This document shows, piece after piece, positions 21,948-35,529 of a DNA stretch of 64,000 bases. Under the pieces are notes generated by a model, which was not told the origin of the DNA, searched no databases, and worked only from the letters and a program-made list of their open reading frames with translations. Each line of letters opens with the position of its first letter. The stretch's first letter is position 1. The DNA is from Pinus tabuliformis (lineage: Eukaryota; Streptophyta; Pinopsida; Pinales; Pinaceae), in contig CM062810.1 of NCBI GenBank assembly GCA_031772625.1, positions 453,969,731 to 454,033,730 of the forward strand. Direction: 5' to 3'. A program made the translations under genes and the position numbers.

Positions 21948-22074
21948 AGTGTTGTCCTCAACGCTTGAGTAGTTCTTGATGCTTCTATATAAAATTCTTG
22001 TCCTCCCATGTGGAATCTTTAGCGGGTAAGTTCTTCCACTTGATGAGATACTCTGAAATTGATCGATTTCGTAG
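21948..22074 (-). pseudogene. Chromodomain remnant, D copy 2
   Basis: Same content as in copy 1, lying behind the TAG at 22075-22077. The shared TAG and downstream TGA show that these stops predate the duplication. Confidence 0.65.
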
Positions 22075-23598
22075 CTATCGGGTTCTTGTTTCTGTGACTG
22101 CTCCAGGTTCCAATATGACTTTTCCTTCCTCTTCAATTGCTGGCAATATTGTTTGAATTGGGATCTTTTGCAACTTTTGAATAAGTGGCCATACTTCTTC
22201 GTCCTTCTTCCATTCATCCCTTGCTTCGTTTATCCAATCTGGTTGGATAATAGAAATAGCACAAAACAATGCTTCCACATCCTCATCCTTGAAGAGTGTT
22301 CCCATTCGGTAAGGTCGCCATTTTTTAAGTGCATGTAGTATTGCCAACATTTCCTTCTCATAAATAGCTTGCTTGAGATGTAGCAGTAAAAATACCCAAT
22401 CACCTACATCAAAACATTTTTTACTACGATGTTGATCTAGTTGTTGTTTTGTTTGATTTTGGACCGAAGTGGCGTTATCCTTTAAAAGTTGGAGAACTTG
22501 TTGTTGATGCTCGATGTGATCTTTCACTGCTTGAACCTTTTTCTTCTTGATATGTCCTTCAATATTTAGAGTTTGAGGAGTGGTAATTTCTTCCAATCCT
22601 TTACAAGATATGGTCGGATTCATTTCTTGACGCTCGATGTGATCTTTCACTTCTTGAACATTTTTCTTCTTGATATGTCCTTCTATCTTGATAGTTTGAG
22701 GAGTGGTAATTCTGACCAATGAATTACAAGATATGGTTGGATTCATTTCTTCTTTCTTGATGTGATCTTTCACTTCTTGCACCTTTTTCTTCTTGATATG
22801 TCCTTCTATCTTGAGAGTTTGGGGAGTGGTCATTCTTGCCAATAGTTTACAAGATATGGTCTGATTCATTTCTTCTTTCTCTGGGGTGGGGTCTTGGTGT
22901 ATATATTCTTCTTTTGATGTTTCTTGATCCTTTTCTTCCTCCTCTTCATATTCTATGTAAAATAATTTCTTCTCAGCACACTTATGACCTTTAGTGCATT
23001 TGCTATCACAATTGTAACAAAGCCATTTTTCTCTTTTTTCTTCCAATTGTTGTGGTGTAACCCTTGTAGGTTGTGGAAGGCTAGGAGAAACAACACTTCC
23101 ATCTTTATAGTTATGAGGGGTAGACTTCCTTGTTGCCATAATTTTACCTTCCAATATGTCACAAAGCTCTTTTACTCTTTCCAATTGTTGTGGTGTTGAT
23201 CCAAAAAAGGTGTCGCTCTTTGTATCCTCATAATGTGCTATCATTTCCTCCATGAGAATTGACCACGTAACAAGTTGTTTACAAGAACAAAGCCCTTTAT
23301 ACGATAAAAATTGATCCGGTTCTAAATATTGAGATGCAATACATACCTTTTATAATATTGGTACACCATGTAGAACAAAATATTGCTCCATCTGAAGTAT
23401 CCAATTTACCGGATCCTTGCCATCAAACTTCCTCATCTTGCTTTTTCTTGATTTTTGGAGCTCGATCTTGAAATGACTGTAACTCTGTACTTTCAGATCT
23501 TTAGGTTTTGAAATTGCTATCTGTCGTATCCATCTGTGTCCTCTTTCCAATGCCACCAGTCTGATCCAAATTGGATTCTCCAAGAAAAAGTTATGCAC
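22075..23598 (-). pseudogene. Mosaic Gag-fusion ORF of element D, copy 2
   Basis: This is the same frame as copy 1, offset by 2428 bp. A TAA at 23350-23352 replaces a Gln codon inside the Gag domain, leaving an open part from 23253 down. At the other end the TGA that closes copy 1 is a Gly codon here, so the frame runs 15 codons further to the TAG at 22075. Each copy therefore has its own disabling change. The knuckle, the triple repeat and the integrase/RNase H pieces are all kept. Confidence 0.75.
22513..22881 (-). repeat. Three tandem 123-bp repeats in the D ORF, copy 2
   Basis: Counterpart of 20085-20453, with the same period and frame. The triplication therefore predates the duplication of the element. 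Confidence 0.9.
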
Positions 23599-24010
23599 AA
23601 TCTCCCAAGATGACCTGATTATAGACCTTTCCAGAAGAGTGAACTTGTATGAAGTGCCACGTGTACAATTTTCGATCTTTGGTTCCGAAAATGATATACA
23701 TGAAACTAAAGTCCGTCCTCTTTTTGTACCTTCTTACAAAATTTCAATCTGATTCCCAGAGAGAAAGTTATGACGATTTTCCATAGGTCACCTGTTTTGA
23801 ATGTAATTCAGGAGTCTGCAAAAAGACCAACTTCCTCATATCATATCTCTGCAAATATCGTGCAAAAAGTTCTGATATTTGGACCCAAGGTTCAATGCGA
23901 TTTCTTCTCAAATGGGTTTTTTTTTGCGACTTCTGAAACATCACAGAAAAAAAGTTATAGTGAAAATTCCACGATCACCTGTTTGGAGCAGCGAAACCCT
24001 AGAATCCAAA

Positions 24011-24022
24011 GCTCTGATACCA
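24011..24022 (-). other. Primer binding site of element D, copy 2
   Basis: TGGTATCAGAGC on the minus strand, two bases after the end of LTR 3. Confidence 0.88.
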
Positions 24023-24024
24023 AA

Positions 24025-24357
24025 TGTTATGAAACCAGCTCAAGAAAAGATAGAAAAGATAGATCAACGCCTTAGAATTCAGCCTCTTTGAGGGGGAAAC
24101 CTCCTTTACATTACATAAATGAACAATTCTTGGATGATACAAATGAAAAGACCTCCTTTCTATATATAGGAGTCTAAGGGGTCATAACATAATTAGAGCC
24201 GACATAACAATAATAATGTAAGGGTACAATAATAACAATAGTGGGCTTCTATGGGGCACAATAGTAACAATATGGGCACTACATGGGTACATCAATATAA
24301 TAAGTGGGTTATACTAATAACAATAAGGGGTTACACTAGTAGTATAGGGGCCTAACA
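24025..24357 (-). repeat. LTR 3 (5' outer) of element D
   Basis: 333 bp, TG...CA ends, followed directly by ATCCT. It differs from the middle LTR at a handful of positions. Confidence 0.92.
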
Positions 24358-24362
24358 ATCCT
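24358..24362. repeat. Target-site duplication of element D, right
   Basis: ATCCT, identical to 19164-19168. Confidence 0.9.
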
Positions 24363-27300
24363 TTATGGTTCGGAGGTGTAGAGGGAGGCCTAGAAATTTG
24401 GATATACCCAAAAATTTTGGGTGATGTTGTAGGGGCTATAACAATTGTCAAAGCATAGGTAGAATCCAACATATCTTGCCACACCCCTATAATAGATTGA
24501 GTTTGAATTATAATGAAAGGAAGTATTGAACATACATTATGGGTACCTATTACATTACCTTGACCCTTACATATATGCTCTTCCTCTGCATCTCCACTAG
24601 GTCCTGTTAGTCATTAAACACCAAGTTAGAAATTCACACATGGAATTATTTATTGATGATGTAGAGAAGAAGGAAAAGGGATTATTGTATTCAGAATTTA
24701 AAAATAGGTTTATGGTGTTGCTCCACTGCTAGTAGGTCTCGAGAGTACCCTGGCAAAGTCACTTCAATACATCACAAACATTTCTTCACAACCAATGAGT
24801 CTGGTCAATACCCCCACAAAGTCATTGGCTCGACATAAGAAGCCTTTCTCAATCCTTTCCCCTTAGTTAATTTCATTTTCTTTCATGTGCACATTGGAAT
24901 TATTTATTTGGCATTTATTACACCAAGGTAAATGAGTTTATGGGCAAGAGAGGTTATTTATTGTTTGATAGAAACTGAAAGATATTTTGATTTAGGTTTC
25001 ATCTCATGCCTTGCTTCACATCACATCTCTAATTGATAGGTGAAAAATGAACACATACCAAGAAATATCTAGGACCAAGAAGGTCACACCTCGAGGTTGC
25101 ATTGCGAGACTCTAATATGCAACTTTGAGACTTCAAATCTCACCAAAAAAATTGTGACCAATGAAATATTTGAATATAGTTCCTTTTCCAAATATCTTCA
25201 CAACGAGAAGTTAACCTCCTAAAGATCTCAAATCTCTTGGAATATGGTGTGAGCATCAACTTAAGGAGAAAAATGATCTTTTGTTTTACCCAAGTGGACT
25301 CCATCGCTAATTTATGTGTAACCCTTTTGAAACCTTAGTGTTGTATTGATAGGTGGATTTGCTAGAATTTTCATGTGTTTCCTCCCATTTGTTTTATAGG
25401 CTCTTTAACAAGACAAATAACATCATATTTTCAAAGCACTCGTCGACTTCTACAAGTATTGTGGTCTGAAAATTCTTCTTTCGAACCCCTGGTGTTAAAG
25501 GCCATGTTTTCACATCTATTCAATACGCCTAAAAACCAGAACAATCAACATCCTCGAACACTTTGTCATAACCATTCACAAAGACCTAAGCATCATTTCT
25601 CCAAAAAGTCTGAGTTTCTGGGACAATTAGGTCAAAAAAATTGTTTTTAGCCCCAACGCTCCTTACATTCTTGTGCATGTATGCTCATTGCATGTCACAT
25701 AACTAAGCACCAGTAATAGTCAGCACATGTTTCTCCCTTTTGCAGGTGTTCTGATTCTGTAAATTCGGGAAAAATAAAAAATAATTTCGAAGCTTCCTCT
25801 TCCATTTTCTTCCAAGGTAGTTTTAATTATTTACCATGGATAGAGAGCTCAAATTCCTATTTGATCCTATCTTGGAGATCTTATCTCTTATCCCTTAATC
25901 TCATCCTCCCATCATATGTGGATCTCAAGTCTCAAATGGCAAATCCTAAACTGCCACACTCATTTTATAAATTTATTGCCTCCCATAAGGTCTAGGTTGG
26001 ATTTTGGAGATTGATAATGTCCTCATGCTATTGTTTTGAGTCTAAAGGAGTCACCATATTCATATATGAGGGTTTATGTTGAGGTTTGGTTTGTGACAAG
26101 GAAGTACAAGTCAACTTGGTGAGACATGTACAAAGTTGGAGTTTTATTAATGGTTGTAACTCTCTCCTATCTTTGTTAATACAAAGAGCATATTGTTTTC
26201 TTATATTTTTTTTGTTATGTTTGCACTCATGTATCTCAATGACATATTGAATAGATATTTTATATTATGTTACATGCATTTTGGTTCCCTCCCTTGTTTT
26301 AGTCATGCGTTAGGTTCTAATTATAACACTTGGAGCTAGATTTGGAGCTTGCAAGGAAGGTGGAAAGGAAGACTTGCTATGGATTCTAGGTAGGCTTCTT
26401 TCCCATTTTCTAATTTATCTAACATAAACTTGAATCTTTTTGTCTTTTGTTGTTTTAGATCAGACCATTAGATCTAAAGAATTCACCTTTGTTTGCAATA
26501 GTGAAAATTCCATATAACAAATTGGCGACTGCACTTGGGATTGATTCTCCCCTTAGTGGTTTCCTCGATCTTAGCATATTTTTCACCTATTAAAGTGACC
26601 TTAATTGACTCATTGAGACATTTATTAACCTTAGAAAAGCACCCTTTTGAGCTTGGTTGGTTTTCTTGTGTCGTGTTTTGACTAGTTTCTTTTCTGCGCC
26701 TGTGCTGATCCTGTAGGATGCAAAAATTTGCATTTCTTTGCCTTTCTCTTTGTTCTGCTTTAGTCTAGAAAGTTTTCCTTGAGTCTCTGAGATTGTCTTT
26801 GTCTCTGTGAAGCCATTCCCTTGTGTGAAATTGTATGTTTTTTCTTTCATTTTTGCATATGAATGTTAATCAACTATGAGTGTCATCACCTTTTTGATAA
26901 TATTTTGTTTCGTTATTTCCTTCTTCTTAACAATTCGGGTTTATATGCATAGATTGATTGTGGAATTTGAAAATTAACTTTTTAATTAAAGTGAAATTCT
27001 GTGTGGTTTCTTTTTTTCAGTGATCAAGTTGCATTCATATGTATCTTTACATATTATGCTTTGATTTTAATTGGAATAGTGAAGTTAAGAAGATCAATTG
27101 TTGCATCACTTGTTTTTTGCATTATTTATTGATTTCTCCTTCCCCTACTTATTTACACATTTCATTGTTAAAAGGAAAATGAAAAGGGTTCCTTTTTTTC
27201 ATATTAGTTGCATCATAGGTGTGTTCAGGTGACATAAAGTTTTGAGCCTTCAAATCGAAACATATTTCAAGACAAACTTTAAAATTTACTGAATCAATAT

Positions 27301-28344
27301 TAAGGAGCATTTGGAACATTAACACAAACATCTAGATGTCTAGGCTAGAGATGTGTTTCAACTTATTTAAATGTAGGAGTTGTCATTTTTTGTCAGTGTT
27401 ACATTCTGGGGCTGATATCATGTTCCACATATGTAAGTGTACAGGATCATTCTCCTTGTACCTTCAGGTATATCAGATGGCACTCCACACATGATAACTA
27501 TATGGGAATGCTCTCATCGAACGGTTAAACATTAGGTAGCAGTACCATGGACTGCGCTTCCACATAGCTCTAGATATATTTTGGAAGTCAACCATAAGAT
27601 GCAAGCCAACCTTAGGAAACTGAGTCAATCACCTTGTCACTCGTGATACACCAAACACAGTATTTGGGAGTTTTCCGGCACTTATGTAAATCCTTGGTTA
27701 CCAAGTTGATATATCATAGTTCACAATGACTTGGCAATCCATATCTACCTATTTACCCCTTTGTTTTATTTTGTGTCTTTAATTTCTAAAATGACTTAAT
27801 TAACCACAGAACAAAATCCTCACCGTGGAACAAATCCTTAGTGGATCTTACATTGAGACTAATGGCAACAGGTGCTGAGTCTACCAACTAAGGAAACCCA
27901 TATATTAGGGACTCTATTCCTTTTCCTTCTTTTGGGAATATTGGTGCTAATGTCGTTCTGTATTTCTGAGGCTGAGGGAGTAAACACATAGGACAACATC
28001 AAAACAACTTTGGAAGCTAGGATCTGGCCCACCTAGCTTCAGAGAGGGATATCTCTGTAAAATTTAGGTATGTTTTATGTGCCTTTTAGGCTAGTTATTA
28101 GTGTACTAATTGTTTTTTGATTAGATTGTTTGGTTGCTTACATTGTTATAATTCCATTGGGATATGGAGTCTAAATATTAACTAGATTTGCATCAAATTT
28201 TGAAGGAATTTCGCAGGGCAAACTGGGTTGCACTATTTGGATCTTTCATAATTTTAAATGAATTATGAAATAGAAGAAATGTAAAATTCAGCAGAAACTG
28301 AGCAATGAATAATTCCTTAATTTGACTTCAATAAAAACATGTAA
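24363..28344. other. No recognised gene; AT-rich
   Basis: The first 100 bp read LWFGGVEGGLEIWIYPKI in frame with the left flank of D, and 24620-24730 contains another protein-like stretch (HMELFIDDVEKKEKG). Neither is recognised. From about 24750 to 28344 I find no domain, no repeat partner in the window and no LTR ends. Confidence 0.4.
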
Positions 28345-28349
28345 ATTAC
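28345..28349. repeat. Target-site duplication of element E, left
   Basis: ATTAC, repeated exactly at 33809-33813. Confidence 0.9.
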
Positions 28350-28502
28350 TGTCAGGCCAGGGTAACTCCAGAATGAGCGGGAGAGAAAACTGATGTTATT
28401 ATTCATTAGCTAACTCATATTTATATACATAAATACAACGGATCAGTTCATCTTCCTGATGATTGTCCAGTTCACCCATCCGTTTCAGATTAGGTGTCAA
28501 CA
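28350..28502 (-). repeat. 3' LTR of element E
   Basis: 153 bp with TG...CA ends (TGTTGACACC and ...CCTGACA on the minus strand), carrying a TATATAAATA box on the minus strand at 28418-28427. This is very short for a Copia LTR. Confidence 0.93.
28418..28427 (-). promoter_or_regulatory. TATA box in element E LTR
   Basis: TATATAAATA on the minus strand, identical in the 5' LTR copy. It is the likely core promoter. Confidence 0.5.
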
Positions 28503-28515
28503 TTCCCCCCCTTAA
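28503..28515 (-). other. Polypurine tract of element E
   Basis: The minus strand reads ATTAAGGGGGGGAA right before the LTR. The last pol codons overlap its upstream part, so the polyprotein ends at the PPT. Confidence 0.8.
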
Positions 28516-31500
28516 TCTGAAGGGATGTTGGTGAGTCCAAGCATCGTTCTGAATCTTTCAAGCTTTTCTCTTCCAAGCGCTTTGGTGAAGATGTCTGCAA
28601 TTTGCTCGTTTGTGGAACAATGACGGAGATGGATTGTTTTGGCCTCAACATGATGTCGGATCAGATGATATTTAGTATTGATGTGCTTAGTATGATCATG
28701 GAACTTTGGGTTCTTGGCCAACTTTATTGCAGATGTGTTATCAATCATGAGTGGAGTTGATTGTATTTGTTTTACCTGCAAATCTTCAAGAATTTTCCTG
28801 AGCCACACAATTTCTTTCGTTGCTTCAGCTGCTGCCACATATTCTGCTTCTGTTGTGGAATTTGCTGGTACTGATTGTTTGCGTGATCTCCAGGAGACAG
28901 CTCCTGATCCAAGACTCATAGCATATCCTGAAGTAGATACCCCAGTTTCTTTGTCTCCATCGAAGTCTGAATTAGAGTATCCAATCAAGTTGAAGTCGTC
29001 CACCTGTGTATACTTGATTCCAAGGTCTTGAGTTCCCTTCAAGTACCTTAGAACTCTTTTTGCGGCAGACCAATGTCCCTCAGAAGGCTTTTGCATAAAC
29101 CTGGAGAGGATTCCAACAACAAATGAAATGTCTGGTCTGGTAGTAGTGAGGTAGATGAGACTTCCTACAAGCTGTCTATACTTTGTTGCATCCTCAAATT
29201 CCTTTCCTTCAATAGATGTTAGCTTCAAGTTTTGTTCCATTGGAGTACAAAGGGGATTGCACTCTGTCATGCCAAATCTATTTAACAAATCCCCAATGTA
29301 TTTCTTTTGAGAAAGAAATATGGACTTTGGATGTTGGGTTACTTCAATGCCAAAATAGTAATGAACATAGCCCAAATCAGTCATTTCAAAAAATTTTCCT
29401 AATTCTTTCTTTATGGATGCAATATAGCTTTCATTGTTCCCTGTCATTAAAAGATCATCTACATATACCACAAGATATACAACTGTTTTGCCAACTTTCT
29501 TGAAAAATAAAGTTGCATCATCAAGATCAAAATGATTGAAGTTGAGTTTCAGAAGATGCTCAGTTAGTTTTTCATACCAGGCTCGTGGTGCTTGTTTGAG
29601 GCCATACAAGGACTTCACAAGTTTGCATACTTTGTGTTCATGTCCTTTCACAGCAAATCCTTCAGGCTGCGACATAAAAACATTCTCTTTTAGATCTCCA
29701 TTCAAGAATGCAGTTTTTACATCCATTTGATGGACTTTCCAACCGTTCTGAGCAGCTAGTGCAAAGAGTGTCCGGATGGTGGCCCATTTTGCTGTGGGGG
29801 CAAAAGTTTCCTCATAATCGACCCCTTCCTTCTGTGCAAAACCTTTTGCCACAAGCCTAGCTTTGTGCTTGTCAAGTGAGCCATCAGCTTTGTACTTGTT
29901 CTTGTAGACCCACTTGCAGCCAATTGGTTTGGTTCCAAATGGAGGATCAACCAGCTTCCAAGTGCCATTCTTTATGAGGGCATCATACTCCTTCTGCATC
30001 GCTTCTTTCCATTCATCATGAGAAGCAGCTTCTTTGAAGGAAGTTGGTTCAAAATCTGTAGACAAGTTCAATTCACAATCATAAGTAACATCCATATCAA
30101 TAGGTGAATTAGAGTTATCTACATCACCTCCATCTTGTCGGTTTGTATTTCTGGTTCCTTTTTTTCCAATTTCATCAAGATGAACACTTTCAAGTGTCTT
30201 TGTCAGCCACTTTGGGGGACCTTTCTGAGATGGTCCAGGCTGCTCTGTTGATTGAGTTGGGTCTGAATCAAGATTGAGTCTCCCAATTCTATCAATTACA
30301 TCACTTAAAGCATCATCCGTTGTTGGAGTGTCATGCAGGGGAGATTGTTCTTCAGAAGAAGATTCCACATGTTGATCTAGTATAGGAATCCCCCCTTCAA
30401 GATGTGGAATCTGATTATCAAACTCTTGAAATGATTTCGGTTTTGTGAATCTATCCAAGCGATCAAGTTACCGCTCAACAACACTGTCAGATTTGGATGA
30501 TTCAAGAAAAATGACATCTCTAGATAAAACAAACTTTTTATTTACTTCATCATAGAGGCGGTATGCTTTAGATGTGTTTGAATACCCTAGGAAGATACAC
30601 TTACGACTTCTAGCACCAAGTTTGTTTCTATGTACCTTTGGTATTAAAGCATAACAGGTGGAACCAAAAATCCTGAGATGTTTTACCGAAGGAACATGTC
30701 CATACCACAATTCATAAGGAGTCTTGTTTCTTATAGCACTAGATGGACATCTATTCTTTATATATGCAGCACATAGAACAGCATCAGCCCAAAACATTGT
30801 CTTTACATTTTTGAAGAAAAGCATGGATCGTACCATATTCAAAATTGTTCTGTTCATTCTTTCAGCTACACCATTCTGTTGAGGATTATAAGGCACAGTT
30901 GTTTGATGTTTAATCCCATGTTGGCCAAGATAGTGTTCAAATTCATTTGATGTATATTCTTTTCCATTATCAGTGCGAATAGACCCAATATGAGATTGTG
31001 CATCATTTTCAATCCATTTATGAAAATTCTTGAATGTTTGAAAAGCATCAGATTTGTTCTTCAATAAATAAACCCAACACATTCTGGTGTAATCATCAAT
31101 AAATGTCATGATATATTTATTTCCATTTGCAGAAGAAACAGGCATTGGACCACATAAATCTGAATGAATGAGTTCAAGCTTCCTATGTGCTCTTGAATGT
31201 GAATCATGAAAAGACTGTTTGCTATGCTTTCCTAGAATGCAAGCATCACATTGCTTATGTTTTCTAGGAATTGTAGGCAAACCAGCAACATCATTTTTCT
31301 TCAACAAGCGGAGACTATCATAGTTTAAATGTCTAAATCTAGCATGCCATAATAAACTTGACGGAAGTGTACCTTCTTCATGATGAGAAATATATGAGAA
31401 ATGTTGTGCATGAGCAGAAGTTCCTTGCAGTTTAAGAAGTCTTTCTTCTTCTACACCCCTCATGACAAGTGAGTGGTGAGATGCCTTTCTTACCTCAAGC

Positions 31501-32067
31501 TTGCCATCAAACATGTGAATGGAGTGGCCTTGCTGGTGGATGTGGACCAGGGACAGCAAGTTTCTCTTGAGCTGTGGGAGATATAGAACATGATCCAGAA
31601 GAAAGTCTGGAAGACCAGGCAGTTTAAGCCTGATTGTGCCAAGCCCTGATGGCTTGATTTTTGACTGATCTGCAAAGTATACTGCTCCATCAACATTATC
31701 AGTGAAATCTTCAAAAAAATCTTTCCTATGAGTCATATGATAGGTTGCTCCTGAATCAAGCAACCAGTCATTTTTCAAAGAAGCAAGTGAAGAATTAAAC
31801 AAATCTTCATTTACTCCAATGTTACATTGTGCCTCAATATAGTGAGCGGATTCAGGTGCTTTACCTTTGTATGTGTCATCAGTTTTACCTTTCTGCTGAT
31901 TTCTTCTCTGCTCAATCTTGTCCCATGGTAGCTTGCATGTAGAAGCATCATGTGATCCATTTCATTTGCAGCGAATGCAATGCAGATCTGCCTTTTCTTC
32001 TTGAGGGTGTCTGCCCCCCCTGCCTCTGAAATATCTTCTTCTTTCTCTTGAATGCATACTGTAACAA
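28512..32067 (-). pseudogene. Element E Copia pol: knuckle-protease-integrase-RT-RNase H
   Basis: One minus-strand frame with two in-frame stops. A knuckle relic CIRCK*NGSHDASTC (TGA at 31962-31964) is followed by protease LLDSGATYHMTH, pre-integrase HARFRHLNYDSL and CDACILGKHSK, then the integrase triad HSDLCGP, RTDNGKEY and GVAERMNRT, all intact. A TAA at 30468-30470 then interrupts the linker. The RT follows with KWVYKNKYKADGSLDKHKAR, MDVKTAFLNGDL and the catalytic YVDD, and RNase H with TTEAEYVAAAEATKE. It ends at 28512 next to the polypurine tract. Apart from the two stops all catalytic motifs are present. In this clade the encoded enzymes copy and integrate the element. Confidence 0.92.
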
Positions 32068-33643
<1,576 letters not shown>

Positions 33644-33655
33644 GCTCTGATACCA
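33644..33655 (-). other. Primer binding site of element E
   Basis: TGGTATCAGAGC on the minus strand, directly adjoining the 5' LTR. Initiator tRNA-Met type, usual for Copia. Confidence 0.92.
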
Positions 33656-33808
33656 TGTCAGGCCAGGGTAACTCTAGAATGAGCGGGAGAGAAAACTGAT
33701 GTTATTATTCATTAGCTAACTCATATTTATATACATAAATACAACGGATCAGTTCATCTTCCTGATGACTGTCCAGTTCACCCATCCATTTCGAATTAGG
33801 TGTCAACA
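33656..33808 (-). repeat. 5' LTR of element E
   Basis: 153 bp, about five substitutions from the 3' LTR, TG...CA ends, followed directly by the ATTAC duplication. Confidence 0.93.
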
Positions 33809-33813
33809 ATTAC
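33809..33813. repeat. Target-site duplication of element E, right
   Basis: ATTAC, identical to 28345-28349. Confidence 0.9.
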
Positions 33814-35529
33814 TAACAACCAGAATAGGGTTCTCTATGTAACATATCCTATTCATCATAGATTCTATTATGTAATTAATATTTTCAGAGATAATAGAGA
33901 AAGGAAACAATGATCAAAAACATAAATTGAAGAAAAACATCACCATTTCGTACACCACATGAATCATGTGAAAATGTCCATGTATTATTGATGCTTCTAG
34001 AAACTTTAAAAATTACAATTTCAAGAGGAAAATTATATTCAACAATCAACATCTCTTACTTCAAAAGATGAAGTATTTATACAAATTCTAAACTGAAATA
34101 TCTTGAAACAATATCAAGATTTGTTACAAATATCTCAAACTATCTTACACAAATAGAACTAAAATATAGGAAATTCAAAACTAATGAATCTACTATGGAT
34201 TTATGGTGTGAAATAAGAGCAATTCGAATTTGATAGCAACTCTTATTTGATGAGGTTGCCTCCAAGTCACTAACTATCTTTGAGCTTTTTCCTCTTGAGA
34301 TTATGAAAAATAGCGTCCAGTCACACCTTGGAAGATATCAATCTGAGATAGTTGTTTGAAAACTGAGAGAGGGTTTTGTAGCTTAGGATTTTAGGAACAA
34401 AAACCTCCTCCAGTTTACTAAAATTCATTTATTGTTATCCGCAATATTCTCTGTAAAAAGGTGACTCAAACATGACATTGCGAAGTCAGAAAAAATAGGC
34501 TAAAATGATGAGAGTGAATCTCCCAATACCTGATAGATGTGTGAAAGGTGAGATATCATTTTGCATATGGGAATATTAGGAACCAAAAACTTGTCCATTT
34601 TCCCAAGATTCATCTTTTATTATCCACAATATTATCTGCAAAAAGGAGACTGAAACAAAGAATTTATGGAAAATATGCCTTCAAAGAATCATTAGCATCT
34701 CCCAAACCATAATAGCAGTTAGAAAAATGAGAGAGGTTTTTGTAAAATAGGATGTTAGAAACAAAAACCTATTTTAGTATTTCAAAATGCGTTCTTAGTT
34801 GTTTTTAAACCATATTTTAAAGTACTGTGTTGTATAGGGAAAAAACATAGTTTTACTTGGCTACGAAACATACATATGATGTGGGGGCAGGAGGTGACCT
34901 TGAGGTGGGGGATGATGTGGTTGCACATTGTTGGTGGAAATATGATTAAGTAGGAATAATGATATTGGAATATGATAAGGGACATGGCGAGTGGACGTTG
35001 GTGGAGGATACATGGTGGTGGTGGTGGTTGAGTGGAAGTGGGGGGTGATGTAACTGGGAAGGCGGTTTGAGGCAAGGAGTAGATATCACTTTTAGAAGGG
35101 GGTAGAAGCAAATTGTGGTATTAGTGAAGGGGGGTCCTAAATGTTGAGGAGAGGACATGCAACAGCGGGAAACCACATTTTTCGAACCCCTCCCCTCAAC
35201 GTTAAATGGAATCATAGCCGGGGGGGGGGGTCAGAAAAGCTTTGAGGGACATTGGATGTGGGCAGAGTTTGAGATTCGCGGCTCGATGGTGCATGGGACT
35301 TAACCATAAGAAAAAAAACTCCTATTTCATTTCCAACCTTTATCACATGAGCATAAAACTTTGGTTATAATACATAATGCCTCTGAACTTTGGATAGAGA
35401 CATATGAACTCAAATATTAGGATTTCATGTAAAATTAACCACATTTTATGTTTTTTACCCCTTCTTGGAAATAATTTGGAGGATGAAATATTATTTAAAA
35501 AATTTAGAACATAATAATGATCAGCTATA
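33814..35529. other. No recognised feature; AT-rich
   Basis: I see no domain. There is a G/GT-rich patch at 34880-35240 including an 11-base G run near 35220. The open frames opposite this patch are low-complexity Pro/His strings and not supported as genes. Confidence 0.4.

Larger units (their letters stand above)
19169..24357 (-). mobile_element. Element D: tandem LTR-internal-LTR-internal-LTR
   Basis: Three 333-bp LTRs (19169-19501, 21597-21929, 24025-24357) alternate with two 2095-bp internal regions (19502-21596, 21930-24024). The repeat period is exactly 2428 bp. Both internal regions have the same primer binding site, ORF and polypurine tract on the minus strand. A single TSD, ATCCT, flanks the outside. 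The internal region encodes a rearranged chromovirus remnant and no complete RT or integrase, so it is non-autonomous. The array most likely arose by unequal recombination between LTRs after insertion. Confidence 0.95.

Noticed and set aside
34782-35215. Pro/His-rich open frames opposite the GT-rich patch
   Set aside because: Low-complexity composition, no start context and no conservation signal.
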